64,000 nt of DNA from Pseudomonadota bacterium (GCA_963205495.1 CAUJIN010000034.1:62001-126000); one strand, 5' to 3'; positions 19,415 to 29,300 are shown, numbered from the stretch's first letter. Made by a program: numbers and translations. The notes: generated by a model not told the origin, from the sequence alone.

Positions 19415-22400
19415 GGCCGCAAGACCAAATCGACTTCACCACGCTGGCCTGGGTCAAGGGCGAACTCGACGAGACCCTGAAACAGGCGCGGCAGGCACTG
19501 GAAGCCTATGTGGAGGACGCCTCCGACGTCAGCCAGATCCGCTTCTGCGCCACCTATCTGCACCAGGTGCATGGCACCCTTCGCATGGTCGAGCTGTACG
19601 GCGCGGCCATGGTGACCGAGGAGATGGAACACCTCGCCGGTGCCTTGCTCGACGGACGCGTCGCCGATCGCGACGAAGCCTACAGCGTGCTGATGCGCGG
19701 CATCATGCAGCTGCCCGACTATCTCGAACGATTGCAGGCCAGCCACAAGGACATTCCCATCGTCCTGCTGCCGCTGCTCAACGACCTGCGCACCGCGCGC
19801 GGCGAAAAGGGGCTGACCGAGATCGCGCTGTTCACGCCCAATCTCAGTCGCGAGCTCCCCGCCGGCGCGCGCGGTCCCGCGCAGCCGCTGCCGGAAGCCG
19901 ACTTGCGTGCCAAGGCCGAGCCGATGCGGGCGCAGTTCCAGCTGGCGCTGCTCAAGTGGTTCCGCAACGACGACATCGACGGCAACCTGACCCGCCTTGC
20001 CGAAATCCTCGACCGGCTCATCAGCCAGACCCACGAACTGGAAGCGCGCCGTCTGTTCTGGGTGGCCGCAGGCGTGCTCGAAGCGCTTCGCGCCAAGGCC
20101 TTCGAGCCCAGCCTCCAGCTCAAGCAGACCATCGGCAAGGTGGAGCGCGAAATCAAGCGTCTGGCGGATTCCGGCGAGCGCAGCTTTCGCAGCGAACCGC
20201 CGCACGAACTGACCCGCAACCTGCTTTACTTCGTCGCGCATGCACCGACCGAGCACGGACGCATCGGCGAGATGCGCGAAGTGTTCGGACTCGCCGCGCT
20301 GCTGCCCAGCGAGGCCGAGGTCGAGCATGCGCGCAGCAGCCTGTCCGGTCACAACCGTTCGCTGCTGGATACCGTCGCCGGCGCCATCAAGGAAGACCTG
20401 CTGCGAGTCAAGGACGCGCTCGACCTCCATCTGCGCAATCCGGATGCCGAAGCGGCACAGCTTTCCAGCCAGGTCGAAGTGCTGGAGCGCGTATCCGACA
20501 CGCTCGGCATGCTCGGTCTGGGAGTCGCGCGCCGCGTGGTCCAGGAACAGCGCGACGCAGTGCGTGCCGTCATCCAGAGCGCGGGATCCGACAACACCCC
20601 GGCGCTGCTCGACATCGCCGGCGCACTCCTCTACGTCGAGGCGTCGCTGGACGATCAGGTCGAGCATCTGGGGGCCACCGGCGGCGAGACCCAGGCAGAT
20701 GGCGGTCGCCAACTGCCCGCGATCGAAACGCGTCGCGTGATGCAGGCGCTGGTGAAAGAGGCGCAGGTGAATTTCACACGCGCCAAGGAATGCTTCATCG
20801 GCTACATCGAATCGAGCTGGGAAGCCGCGCAACTGGAGCCGGCACCGGAGCTTCTCAGCCAGGTCGCTGGCGTCCTGCGCATCGTCGAACTGCGGGAGCC
20901 GGCCGGCTATCTGGACGCCATTGCTCGCTTCACGAAGCGTGAACTGCTCGATCGGCGGCTGGTGCCCGACGTGCCGCAGATGGAAACTCTCGCCGATGCC
21001 CTGGCGAGTCTGGAGTATTACCTCGAAGGAGAGGGTGAACAGCGCCCCGGGCGCGAGCGCATCCTGCTCACCACTCATGCCAGCCTGGAAAAGCTCGGAT
21101 ACTGGCCGATTCCGGAGGAAGTGCAGCCGTCGGAAAGCGTGGCGCTAACCGCCGCACAGCAGGAGGTTGGCGCGCCCGTTCCGGCCGAGCCAGAACGCGT
21201 TGCCCCCGAGTCTGCGCCGGCTCCAGCCGCTGCGGAGGAGCACGTGGTCGCAGGCACTCAGGGTCTGGATGCCGAATCCGCCACCGACCATGAGGCAACG
21301 GCGCCACTGTCCGAGGCGGAAGAGGTTCCCGTAGCGGTCGCGTCGGCTCTTGAGGAGGCTGCTCCTGCGCCAATGCCCCTCGACGCATCCGCTCCTGCGG
21401 TACGGGAAACTGCGGTTGAGGCGGAGATTGCCGAGCCGACGCCGGCCCTGCCTGCGGCTGCCGCGATGCCGGCGGCGGTGAACGTCGTGCCGGAAATCGA
21501 ACAAGGTCCGATCACCGGCGGTTTCGAGGAGACTTCCGAGGAAATCGACGAAGAAATCCGCGAAGTCTTCGTGGAAGAGGTCGAAGAGGAAATCCATAAT
21601 CTTGGCGAACTCCTGCCGCTCTGGATTCAAGCTCCCACCGACCTCGAACAGCTCAAGTCGATCCGGCGTGTTTTCCATACGCTCAAGGGCAGCGGCCGTC
21701 TGGTCGGTGCGTTGACCCTGGGAGAGTTCGCCTGGCGCATCGAGAGCATGCTCAACCGCGTGCTCGATCACACCATCGCCCCCACGCCGGCCGTCACGAC
21801 ACTGGTGGAGACCGCATTCGGCGTCCTTCCTGAAATCCACGCCGCGCTGCGCGGCGAGCGCAGCGTGCGCACAGACCTGGAAGCCATGAAGGACGTGGCG
21901 GACCGGCTTGCCGCAGGTGAACAGGCGTACTACGTTCCTGCTCCCGCCGCGCAGGTGTCCGCGCCCGAGCCGCAGCCCGAGGAAATCATTGCTGTGTCGC
22001 TGCCGGTTGGCGTCGAACTCGCTCCCGAGGCCGAGGTCGAGACCGCTTCGATCGACGCGGTGCAGGACGACGCAACACCCGCACAGGCCGATGCAGCAGC
22101 CGAGGCAGAGACAGAGCTTGAGGTTCCCGTTTCCAAGCCCACGGACGATCGCATCGAAGTGCCTGCGATCGACCCGGTGCTGTTCGAAATCCTCAAGCCG
22201 GAAGTGGCGGGTCACCTCGACACCATCGAAGCCTGGCTGGAGCGAGCCGACGAGCCGCTGAACGAATCCGTGGTGCGCGCCGTCCACACGATGAACGGCG
22301 CCTTCGCCATGACCGAGCTGCCGCTGGTCACCGAAGTCACCTCTCCGATGGAGCATTACCTCAAGCGCGCGCTTGCTCACGCACTTGCGCCGTCCGAGCA

Positions 22401-25400
22401 GGGACGCGAGGCGCTTCATGAGGCGACCGCTGCGCTGCGCCGCGTATTGGTGGAACTCGAGGGCCATCCGCCTCGCCTCACCGCCTTGAACGGCATCGCC
22501 TCGCGCCTGTGTGCGGAGCGCGATCTTCTGCCCGATACGCCCAACCCGTTTGCCCCGCTCGCCGTCCCCGATGAAGTCATCCCGGCACCTGAACTGAGCG
22601 CTGCCGTATCGATCGATGTCTGGACTCCGGTTGCAGGCGAAGAATCCGAACCTGCGGAAGACGCGCCCACGACGGAATCCGCGATACCCGAACCGGTCTT
22701 TGCCGTGGAATATGTGGCGGACCAGCCCGAACTCACCAGCGTGGTTTCGATTCCGCTTGCGGAAGAGCTTGCTGCCGAGGAAGGCAAGGCCGACATCCTG
22801 GACTTCGACGCCCTGATTGCTGCGATGGTCGAAGGCACCACCAGCTCGCCGGCTGTGGACGATTCCACGGACGCGGCGGTGCCGGAACAGACGCAGGCAC
22901 GCGAACAGGACCGCGTGGAGCCGATCGAATGGGTCGAGCTGGTTGCTCAGACGTCGGAAGAAGAGCAGCACACCGCGCCATCGATGGATCTCGAAGTGGT
23001 GGAGCTGGACGACCTGATCTACTCGTCGCCTCAGGCCGAAACCCTCGAAGCCGAAACTGTCGAAGCCGAGATCGTCGAAGCCGAGATCGTCGAAGCCGAA
23101 ACCGTCGAAGCCGAAACCCTCGAAGCCGAAACCGTCGAAGCCGAAACCCTCGAAGCCGAAACCGTCGAAGCCGAAACCTTCGAAGCCGAAACCGTCGAAG
23201 CCGAAACCGTCGAAGCCGAAACCGTCGAGGCCGAAACCGTCGAAGCCGAAACCGTCGAAGCCGAAACCGTCGAAGCCGAAACCGTCGAAGCCGAGGCCAT
23301 CGAAGCCCTGTCGTTCGATGCCGCGGGTGCCGACACGATCGATGCGATTTCCGAACCGAACGAGCCTGTCGCCGAAACCGGCGTCGATGCGCTGATCCGC
23401 CAGTGGCTGGAAAACGAAGCCGTTGCGGAAACGCGTGATTCGACCTCGCTCGAGGCCGAGACCATGGCTGTGGTCGAACCGGAAGCGCCCGAATCTCCAC
23501 ATGCAGGCGCGGTTTCCGCGGATGACTTCTTCGACCGTCTGGCCGCAGACGAATCCGCTGCATTGATCGTTCCGGATGCAGGAGACGAGCTGACCGAATC
23601 CGGGTCCTCTGTTGCCGATACGACGATGCCGGAATCCGAAGAGCCTGCCGTGCGCGTGGAGGCGGAGCCTGTGTCCGAGCCTCCTGGCGAGGAGACGGAA
23701 GCTCTGGTCGAACCGCCCGAAGCCGAGGAATTCGTCGATGCCCTGATCGACGAGCCGAGTTGGAAAGAAGTCGAAGCCCAGGTCGAAGTCGATGAAGCCA
23801 TCGTGTTCGGAGCCGACGAACCCGAAGCCGACGAACCCGAAGCGGAAGTCACTGCGGTGGTGGATCCGGCACCGGCTGCCGCTGCCCCGGCGGTGGTCGA
23901 CCCGCGCCAACTCCTGCTCGCCGCCTGGTTCACGGGAGGCTTGGACAGCGCGGACCCGGATCCGGAGCAGCCGCTGCGAATTGCAGACATGGACGAGGAG
24001 CTGCTCGACATCTTCGGAGAAGAAGCCAGCGACATCCTCGATCACTCCGACGGTCTGATGGCACGGTTGCGCGAGGCGCCCGGAGATCGCGAACTGGTGG
24101 TTGCACTGCAGCGCGATCTTCACACCCTCAAGGGTGGCGCACGCATGGCCGGGCTGCACGCCATCGGCGATCTTGGCCATGTGATGGAAAGCCTGCTGGA
24201 AATCGTGGCCGAAGGCCGCCGCGAACTGCCGCGCTATGGCCTCGACGTGCTCGAACTGGCGTTCGACCGCCTCAACCGCATGACCGCGCGCGTCGCCGCG
24301 CGGCAGGCGATTGCGGTGCCGGCGCTGCTGGTGCAGCGCGTCGACATGCTGGCGCGCGGCGAGGAGCCGGAGCTGGCCCTGCCGGACGAGCAGATGGAAA
24401 CGGGTGTGTCGGCGAGCGTCGAGGCGGTGGCAGCTGCCCCGGCCTTCGCCCCGGCCGAAGCCGTGCCCGCACCCAGGTTCGAAGAAGCCGCGGCTGCGTT
24501 CGAACTGGCCCCCACGGCGCTGGACGACGAAGACATCAGCGTTCGCGCGCCGCAGGAGCAGATCCGCATCCGCGCCGACCTGCTCGACCGGCTCGTCAAC
24601 TACGCCGGCGAGGTTGCGATCTATCGCGCCCGACTGGAACAGCAGCTGGGTCTGTTCCGCGCCAACCTTGCGGAAATGGAGCAGACCAACGAACGTCTGC
24701 GCGGCCAGCTGCGCAAGCTGGAAATCGAAACCGAGGCGCAGATCGTCGCGCGCTACCAGCGCGAGGCGGAGGCCGGCGGCAAGGAGGCGTTCGATCCGCT
24801 CGAGCTCGACCGCTTCTCGACCCTGCAACAGCTGTCCCGCGCCCTGTCCGAGTCGGCCGCCGACCTGGTCAACCTCCAGGGTACGCTGGAAGACCACACC
24901 CGCCAGTACGAAACCCTGCTTCTGCAGCAGTCGCGCGTGAGCTCGGATCTGCAGGAAGGCCTGATGCGCACCCGCATGGTGCCGTTCGACTCGCTCGTGC
25001 CGCGCATGCGCCGCATCATTCGCCAGACCGCCTCGGAACTGGGCAAGAAGGCGCAGCTGCGGGTCGAAGGCGCGCAGGGCGAAATGGACCGCAGCGTGCT
25101 CGATCGCATGACCGCGCCGCTGGAGCACATGCTGCGCAACGGTTTGGCGCATGGTCTGGAAACGCCGGAAGAGCGCCGCGCCCTGGGCAAGCCGGAAGAG
25201 GGCACGATCCGCATCGCGGTGCTGCGTGAAGGCTCCGAAGTGGTCATCAAGGTCTCGGATGATGGTCGTGGGCTGGATCGCGACGCGATCCGCCGCAAGG
25301 CCATCGACCGCGGTCTGCTTTCGCCTGACGCAAAAATCGCCGATCAGGCGCTGTATGCCTTCATCCTGGAATCCGGGTTCTCCACCGCGACCACGGTCAG

Positions 25401-26385
25401 CAAGATCGCCGGACGTGGCGTGGGCATGGATGTGGTGCACAGCGAAATCCGCCAGCTCGGCGGTTCGCTCAGCATCGAGTCCGAACGCGGCAAGGGCTCG
25501 GTCTTCACCGTTCGCCTGCCCTTCACCCTGGCGGTGACGCAGGCCGTGTTCGTGCAACAGGGCGACACCTCCTACGCGATACCGATCGCCTCGGTGCAGG
25601 GCGTGGCGCGCATCGACCGCAGCGAACTGGAAGCCCAGCTCGCCAGTGGCTCGGCGCGCTTCGTCTACGCCGGCGAGGATTACGCGATCAACGATCTGGG
25701 TCGCCTGCTCGGACAGCCCTCGACGCGCGCCGAGGGCAGCTTGCAGGTGCCGCTGCTGCTGGCGCGCTCCGGCGACCAGCGCGCTGCAATCTGCGTCGAC
25801 CATGTGATCGGAAGCCGCGAAATCGTGGTGAAGCCCGTGGGTGCCCAGGTGAGCTCCATTCCGGGGATCTTCGGCGCCACCATCATGGGCGACGGTCGCG
25901 TCATCGTGATCCTCGACGTGGCTCCCCTGGTGCGCCGCTATGCTGCACTGCATCGCGATGGCGAGGTGGTCGAAGCCGCTCCTGTCGCACCGGTCAGCCG
26001 CGTGCCTCTGGTCATGGTGGTGGACGACTCCATCACCATGCGCAAGGTCACCGGCCGCGTGCTGGAACGCCACGGCTACGAGGTGCTCACCGCGAAGGAC
26101 GGCGTCGATGCGATCGAGAAGCTCACCGACCGCGTACCCGACGTCATGCTGCTGGACATCGAGATGCCGCGCATGGACGGCTACGAGCTGGCCACGCACA
26201 TCCGAAACGACGTACGTCTGCGCGGCATTCCGATCATCATGATCACCTCGCGTACTGGCGAAAAGCACCGCCAGCGCGCGTTCGAGATCGGCGTCGACCG
26301 CTATCTTGGCAAGCCCTATCAGGAAGCCGACCTGATGCGCAATGTGGACGAAATCCTGAAGGTGCACCGTGGCGATCGCGGCTGA
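19411..26385 (+). CDS. chpA: Hybrid chemosensory kinase ChpA/PilL
   Basis: A 2324-residue CheA-type kinase (P. aeruginosa ChpA 2472). The ATG at 19411 overlaps pilK. Phosphotransfer-like domains seen: HQVHG with His51; a second copy of the same fold where Ser483 replaces the His; HTLKG His756; HTMNG His959 (Lys changed to Asn); HTLKG His1571. Long acidic linkers separate them. The linker at residues 1209-1298 is an 18-fold repeat of AETVE-type pentapeptides. After the dimerisation helices come the ATPase N box (EHMLRNGLAHGLE, Asn1910), G1 DDGRG (1950-1954) and G2 GRGVGMD (about 2002-2008). A CheW domain (about 2030-2165) and a C-terminal receiver follow, with Asp2205, Asp2206, phospho-Asp2249 and Lys2301. 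It phosphorylates PilG and probably its own receiver. It overlaps chpB by 17 nt. Confidence 0.96.
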   Translation: MRPQDQIDFTTLAWVKGELDETLKQARQALEAYVEDASDVSQIRFCATYLHQVHGTLRMVELYGAAMVTEEMEHLAGALLDGRVADRDEAYSVLMRGIMQLPDYLERLQASHKDIPIVLLPLLNDLRTARGEKGLTEIALFTPNLSRELPAGARGPAQPLPEADLRAKAEPMRAQFQLALLKWFRNDDIDGNLTRLAEILDRLISQTHELEARRLFWVAAGVLEALRAKAFEPSLQLKQTIGKVEREIKRLADSGERSFRSEPPHELTRNLLYFVAHAPTEHGRIGEMREVFGLAALLPSEAEVEHARSSLSGHNRSLLDTVAGAIKEDLLRVKDALDLHLRNPDAEAAQLSSQVEVLERVSDTLGMLGLGVARRVVQEQRDAVRAVIQSAGSDNTPALLDIAGALLYVEASLDDQVEHLGATGGETQADGGRQLPAIETRRVMQALVKEAQVNFTRAKECFIGYIESSWEAAQLEPAPELLSQVAGVLRIVELREPAGYLDAIARFTKRELLDRRLVPDVPQMETLADALASLEYYLEGEGEQRPGRERILLTTHASLEKLGYWPIPEEVQPSESVALTAAQQEVGAPVPAEPERVAPESAPAPAAAEEHVVAGTQGLDAESATDHEATAPLSEAEEVPVAVASALEEAAPAPMPLDASAPAVRETAVEAEIAEPTPALPAAAAMPAAVNVVPEIEQGPITGGFEETSEEIDEEIREVFVEEVEEEIHNLGELLPLWIQAPTDLEQLKSIRRVFHTLKGSGRLVGALTLGEFAWRIESMLNRVLDHTIAPTPAVTTLVETAFGVLPEIHAALRGERSVRTDLEAMKDVADRLAAGEQAYYVPAPAAQVSAPEPQPEEIIAVSLPVGVELAPEAEVETASIDAVQDDATPAQADAAAEAETELEVPVSKPTDDRIEVPAIDPVLFEILKPEVAGHLDTIEAWLERADEPLNESVVRAVHTMNGAFAMTELPLVTEVTSPMEHYLKRALAHALAPSEQGREALHEATAALRRVLVELEGHPPRLTALNGIASRLCAERDLLPDTPNPFAPLAVPDEVIPAPELSAAVSIDVWTPVAGEESEPAEDAPTTESAIPEPVFAVEYVADQPELTSVVSIPLAEELAAEEGKADILDFDALIAAMVEGTTSSPAVDDSTDAAVPEQTQAREQDRVEPIEWVELVAQTSEEEQHTAPSMDLEVVELDDLIYSSPQAETLEAETVEAEIVEAEIVEAETVEAETLEAETVEAETLEAETVEAETFEAETVEAETVEAETVEAETVEAETVEAETVEAETVEAEAIEALSFDAAGADTIDAISEPNEPVAETGVDALIRQWLENEAVAETRDSTSLEAETMAVVEPEAPESPHAGAVSADDFFDRLAADESAALIVPDAGDELTESGSSVADTTMPESEEPAVRVEAEPVSEPPGEETEALVEPPEAEEFVDALIDEPSWKEVEAQVEVDEAIVFGADEPEADEPEAEVTAVVDPAPAAAAPAVVDPRQLLLAAWFTGGLDSADPDPEQPLRIADMDEELLDIFGEEASDILDHSDGLMARLREAPGDRELVVALQRDLHTLKGGARMAGLHAIGDLGHVMESLLEIVAEGRRELPRYGLDVLELAFDRLNRMTARVAARQAIAVPALLVQRVDMLARGEEPELALPDEQMETGVSASVEAVAAAPAFAPAEAVPAPRFEEAAAAFELAPTALDDEDISVRAPQEQIRIRADLLDRLVNYAGEVAIYRARLEQQLGLFRANLAEMEQTNERLRGQLRKLEIETEAQIVARYQREAEAGGKEAFDPLELDRFSTLQQLSRALSESAADLVNLQGTLEDHTRQYETLLLQQSRVSSDLQEGLMRTRMVPFDSLVPRMRRIIRQTASELGKKAQLRVEGAQGEMDRSVLDRMTAPLEHMLRNGLAHGLETPEERRALGKPEEGTIRIAVLREGSEVVIKVSDDGRGLDRDAIRRKAIDRGLLSPDAKIADQALYAFILESGFSTATTVSKIAGRGVGMDVVHSEIRQLGGSLSIESERGKGSVFTVRLPFTLAVTQAVFVQQGDTSYAIPIASVQGVARIDRSELEAQLASGSARFVYAGEDYAINDLGRLLGQPSTRAEGSLQVPLLLARSGDQRAAICVDHVIGSREIVVKPVGAQVSSIPGIFGATIMGDGRVIVILDVAPLVRRYAALHRDGEVVEAAPVAPVSRVPLVMVVDDSITMRKVTGRVLERHGYEVLTAKDGVDAIEKLTDRVPDVMLLDIEMPRMDGYELATHIRNDVRLRGIPIIMITSRTGEKHRQRAFEIGVDRYLGKPYQEADLMRNVDEILKVHRGDRG
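23035..23304 (+). repeat. 15-bp x 18 coding tandem repeat inside chpA
   Basis: Eighteen consecutive 15-nt units of the form GCCGAAACCGTCGAA encode AETVE with variants AETLE, AEIVE, AETFE and AEAIE. Many neighbouring units are identical in DNA, especially from about 23170 to 23290, which points to recent expansion by slippage or unequal exchange. Any gain or loss of a unit keeps the chpA frame. The product is a strongly acidic, probably helical or extended linker between the third/fourth and fifth phosphotransfer domains. Confidence 0.95.
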
Positions 26386-28729
26386 CTCCTGCCGGGTGGC
26401 CCTGCTCGGGCGCGATGACGGCGCCCGCCGCCAGCTGCGTCAGGCCTTGGAGGATCTGGGTGCTGCGATCGCGTTCGAGGGCGAGCCCGCTGCCGTCTCC
26501 GGGCCTGCGGCGCTGGGTGCCTCGCTCGACGTGGTCATCGTGAGCCTGGAAGACGGCCCCGACGACGCGCTCGACCACCTCCAGACGGTACTGGACGATC
26601 CCGGCATCAACGTCGTGTTCAACGATGCCGACGCAAGCCGCGGCCTGGATGGCTGGGATCTGGCGCGTTGGGCACGCCACCTGGCAGCCAAGGTTCTTGG
26701 GCATGGAGAGACCATGCCGCCGGTCCCCGAGGGGGCCGAACGGCTTGGCGATGCCGGCGCGATGATTCCCACGCCTGGCCCCGTGCCGACCCCGTCCGAG
26801 CTGGCACCCGAACCCGACGTGGCACCGTTCATTTTCGAGGCGGCCGGCCACTCGGTCGCCGTTCCTTCCGATGCGCTGACCGACGTGCTGGTACCGCATC
26901 CGGAGTTTGAATCCGGTGCGTTCGCGGAGAGTGGATCCGAACTCTCGTCAGTTGTCCCGGAAGTTTCCGAAGACAGCCCTGCGGCGGAGCTTGCCATCGA
27001 TTTCGACCAGCTCGCAGGTGCCTTGGGTCTTGCGGATGCGCCCGTGCCTGAACGCATTGCGCCGACTCCCGAGCCGGTTGCGGAAGAACACCTCGGGGTA
27101 GTTGTCGATACTCCGACGCGTATGGACGAGGCTGCGCCGGAGTCAACCGGTGACAGCGCGCCCGAGGCGGAACCGATGGATTCGACGGCCGGATTGGGCA
27201 TCGAACCCGCGGAGGATGTCTTCTCCCTGGAGGCTGCACTGGGACTGGTCGACGCGCCGGCACCGGAGCTGCTTTCCGCCACGCCGGATGCGGTGGATTT
27301 CGCCGCGGTCGCCGACGCAGCGCTGGTGGACCCGGAGATCGAGCTTGCCCTGGTGGCCGAAACTGCGCCCGTGGCGCTGGAGCAGGCCGCGAGTGGCGAG
27401 GATGCAGAAATCCCGTTTGCCGAGGAAACGGTCGAATTCAGCTGGGAGTTCGAGATTCCTGCGGAACCCGTCGAATTTTCGACTCCCGGTCACGAGCCCG
27501 AAGAGTCGATTGCCGCCTCGCTGCCGGACGCCGTTCCGGAGAACGCATCGGAGTGGACCGAGGATTCCGGCCTCATGGCTTTGTCTGTCGAAACCGCGGA
27601 TGCAGACATTGCAAGCGAGGCGACCGAGGACTGGGACCTGACGTCCATCGAAGCTGCGTCCGATTCGGACGCGGAGTTCGACGTGCAGGCTTGGAGTCTC
27701 GACGACGGTTCCACCGGCCTCACCCAGAATTCCGACGATGCGCTGGACGCCGATGTTGCCGCGCTGGCGGCGCAGCTGGATGCCTTCGAAGCGCCGGATT
27801 CCGCCAATGCCGTGGAAGAACTGGACTTTTCCACGTTCGATGCACCGCCTCTGGAAGAAGTGGTGCCTGACGCACCTGCACCTGCCGTGGCGAGCGAGTC
27901 ACCTTCCGCGGCTCCCGCTTCCGGTACAAGCGCCCTGGAGCTGTCGCTGACGCCGCTGGATCAGGAAGTGCAAACTCCCGCCGCAGCGCCGCTTGCGGCC
28001 GCGGAAAAAACGCAAGGATACGATTTCGGCAACCTCGACCAGTTCAGCCTGGAGCCTATCGAAGGCGAGGAGGTCGATCCGTTGATGGTGGCCATGGGGC
28101 TGGTGGATGCGCCGGTCAAGGCCGCCGGGAACGCGACGGAATCAACCGCTCCCGAGGCCTGCCCGCTGGGCCATGTGTTCGTCCTGGGCGCATCCATCGG
28201 CGGCCCGGATGCGGTGCGCATGTTCCTTTCCGAACTTCCCGAATCCATGCCTGCGGTCTTTCTTCTGGTGCAGCACCTGGAGTCGGGCTATTTCGAGCGT
28301 CTGGCGCAGCAGCTCCAGAAGGCCTCGGCACTGCCGGTGCGGATTGCCGCCGCAGGTACGCCGATGAAGAAAGGCGAAGTGCTGGTCGTTCCGGCTGCCG
28401 AGCATGTGGTTCTGGAAGCGGATGGAACCATCGTTGCCAGTCCGCACGAAACGCCGCCGCACTACACGCCGTCGATCGACACGGTCCTCGTGGACGTGGC
28501 CGATCGCTTCGGCCGCAACGCCACCGCGATCATCTTCAGCGGCATGGCAGGCGATGCGGTGGAAGGCGCGGCCTACTTGACCACCAAAGGCGGCGAAGTC
28601 TGGGTGCAGGATCCGCAGTCCTGTGTGGTCAGTTCGATGGTGGACGGCGCACGTGCTCGCGGAGTGGTCGAATTCATCGGTTCGCCGCGCGAGTTGGCGC
28701 AGCGTTGCGTTGCGCGCGTGAAGCGCTGA
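26369..28729 (+). CDS. chpB: Chemosensory methylesterase ChpB (CheB-type), very long
   Basis: 786 residues from GTG 26369, overlapping chpA by 17 nt; about twice the length of P. aeruginosa ChpB (343). Residues 1-105 look like a receiver that has lost its phospho-Asp (VVIVSLEDG where a D would sit). Residues about 110-600 are an acidic, Ala/Pro/Glu-rich linker with no recognised domain, holding three copies of a short GL-x-DAP motif near 215-228, 287-300 and 572-583. The C-terminal methylesterase domain (about 600-786) keeps the full triad: Ser609 in GASIGG, His636 in QHLESGYF and Asp729 in GMAGDAVEG. It should remove methyl groups from PilJ; the degenerate receiver suggests it is not switched on by phosphorylation in the usual way. 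Confidence 0.9.
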   Translation: MAIAADSCRVALLGRDDGARRQLRQALEDLGAAIAFEGEPAAVSGPAALGASLDVVIVSLEDGPDDALDHLQTVLDDPGINVVFNDADASRGLDGWDLARWARHLAAKVLGHGETMPPVPEGAERLGDAGAMIPTPGPVPTPSELAPEPDVAPFIFEAAGHSVAVPSDALTDVLVPHPEFESGAFAESGSELSSVVPEVSEDSPAAELAIDFDQLAGALGLADAPVPERIAPTPEPVAEEHLGVVVDTPTRMDEAAPESTGDSAPEAEPMDSTAGLGIEPAEDVFSLEAALGLVDAPAPELLSATPDAVDFAAVADAALVDPEIELALVAETAPVALEQAASGEDAEIPFAEETVEFSWEFEIPAEPVEFSTPGHEPEESIAASLPDAVPENASEWTEDSGLMALSVETADADIASEATEDWDLTSIEAASDSDAEFDVQAWSLDDGSTGLTQNSDDALDADVAALAAQLDAFEAPDSANAVEELDFSTFDAPPLEEVVPDAPAPAVASESPSAAPASGTSALELSLTPLDQEVQTPAAAPLAAAEKTQGYDFGNLDQFSLEPIEGEEVDPLMVAMGLVDAPVKAAGNATESTAPEACPLGHVFVLGASIGGPDAVRMFLSELPESMPAVFLLVQHLESGYFERLAQQLQKASALPVRIAAAGTPMKKGEVLVVPAAEHVVLEADGTIVASPHETPPHYTPSIDTVLVDVADRFGRNATAIIFSGMAGDAVEGAAYLTTKGGEVWVQDPQSCVVSSMVDGARARGVVEFIGSPRELAQRCVARVKR

Positions 28730-28740
28730 GAGAGGCAAGG

Positions 28741-29238
28741 ATGAGCAACGAAGTCTCGCAGGATATCCGAGGCGTCCTGATCGCCGTCACCGGCGCACGC
28801 GTCCTCCTGCCCAATGCCACGGTGGCCGAGGTGATTACCTACTCGCCGCCCGATCCGATCGAAGGGGCACCGGCGTGGATGCTCGGGCGCATCCGCTGGC
28901 GCGGTTGGCGCCTGCCGGTGATTTCCTATGCACGCATGATCGCTTCGGCCGAAAACGAAGGTGAGTTCGGCGCCAAGGTCGTGGTGCTCAAGGCACTGGG
29001 CGGCAACCCGCGCCATTCGTATTTCGCCATGCTGACCCAGGGTTTCCCGCGGCTGGTCACGGTGTCGACGAACGCGCTGGAGCGCGACGAGGCCGCCGAG
29101 ATCGGGGATCTGGCCGAGGACGTGCCCGCCGAAGGCGTGCTGATGCGGGTGAAGCTGCACGATGAGCAGGCCGTGATCCCGGATCTTGCCGCGATCGAAG
29201 CGCGGATTGCCGAGTTGGGTGCGGTCTCGGCGGCTTGA
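28741..29238 (+). CDS. chpC: Chemosensory coupling protein ChpC (CheW-like)
   Basis: 165 residues, a second CheW-like protein of the Pil-Chp system. Recognisable parts are VLLPNATVAEVITYSPPDP, PAWMLGRIRWRGWRLPVISYARM and the C-terminal DEQAVIPDLAAIEARI. I use the ATG at 28741, 11 nt after the chpB stop with AGGCAAGG immediately upstream; an upstream in-frame start at 28705 lies in chpB. ChpC is thought to connect further receptors to ChpA. It is the last gene of the operon. Confidence 0.92.
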   Translation: MSNEVSQDIRGVLIAVTGARVLLPNATVAEVITYSPPDPIEGAPAWMLGRIRWRGWRLPVISYARMIASAENEGEFGAKVVVLKALGGNPRHSYFAMLTQGFPRLVTVSTNALERDEAAEIGDLAEDVPAEGVLMRVKLHDEQAVIPDLAAIEARIAELGAVSAA

Positions 29239-29280
29239 GGCCGCTTTTCGTCTCCGACGGAGGCGCGGATTATGCGTTTT

Positions 29281-29300
29281 CCGGCCCTTGCCTGGGCCGG
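29281..29300. terminator. Stem-loop between convergent chpC and rsmE
   Basis: CCGGCCC (29281-29287) and GGGCCGG (29294-29300) form a 7-bp stem with a 6-nt loop in the 73-nt gap between convergent genes. No T run follows on either strand, so terminator function is only suggested by position. Confidence 0.3.

Noticed and set aside
23035..23304. CRISPR-like array
   Set aside because: The 15-bp units are contiguous with no spacers and are in frame within chpA.
21145..26367. 1740-residue open frame on the minus strand opposite chpA, with many GFDG-type repeats
   Set aside because: It is the antisense of the chpA pentapeptide repeat and Hpt linkers; it has no known domain, and chpA on the plus strand is unmistakable.
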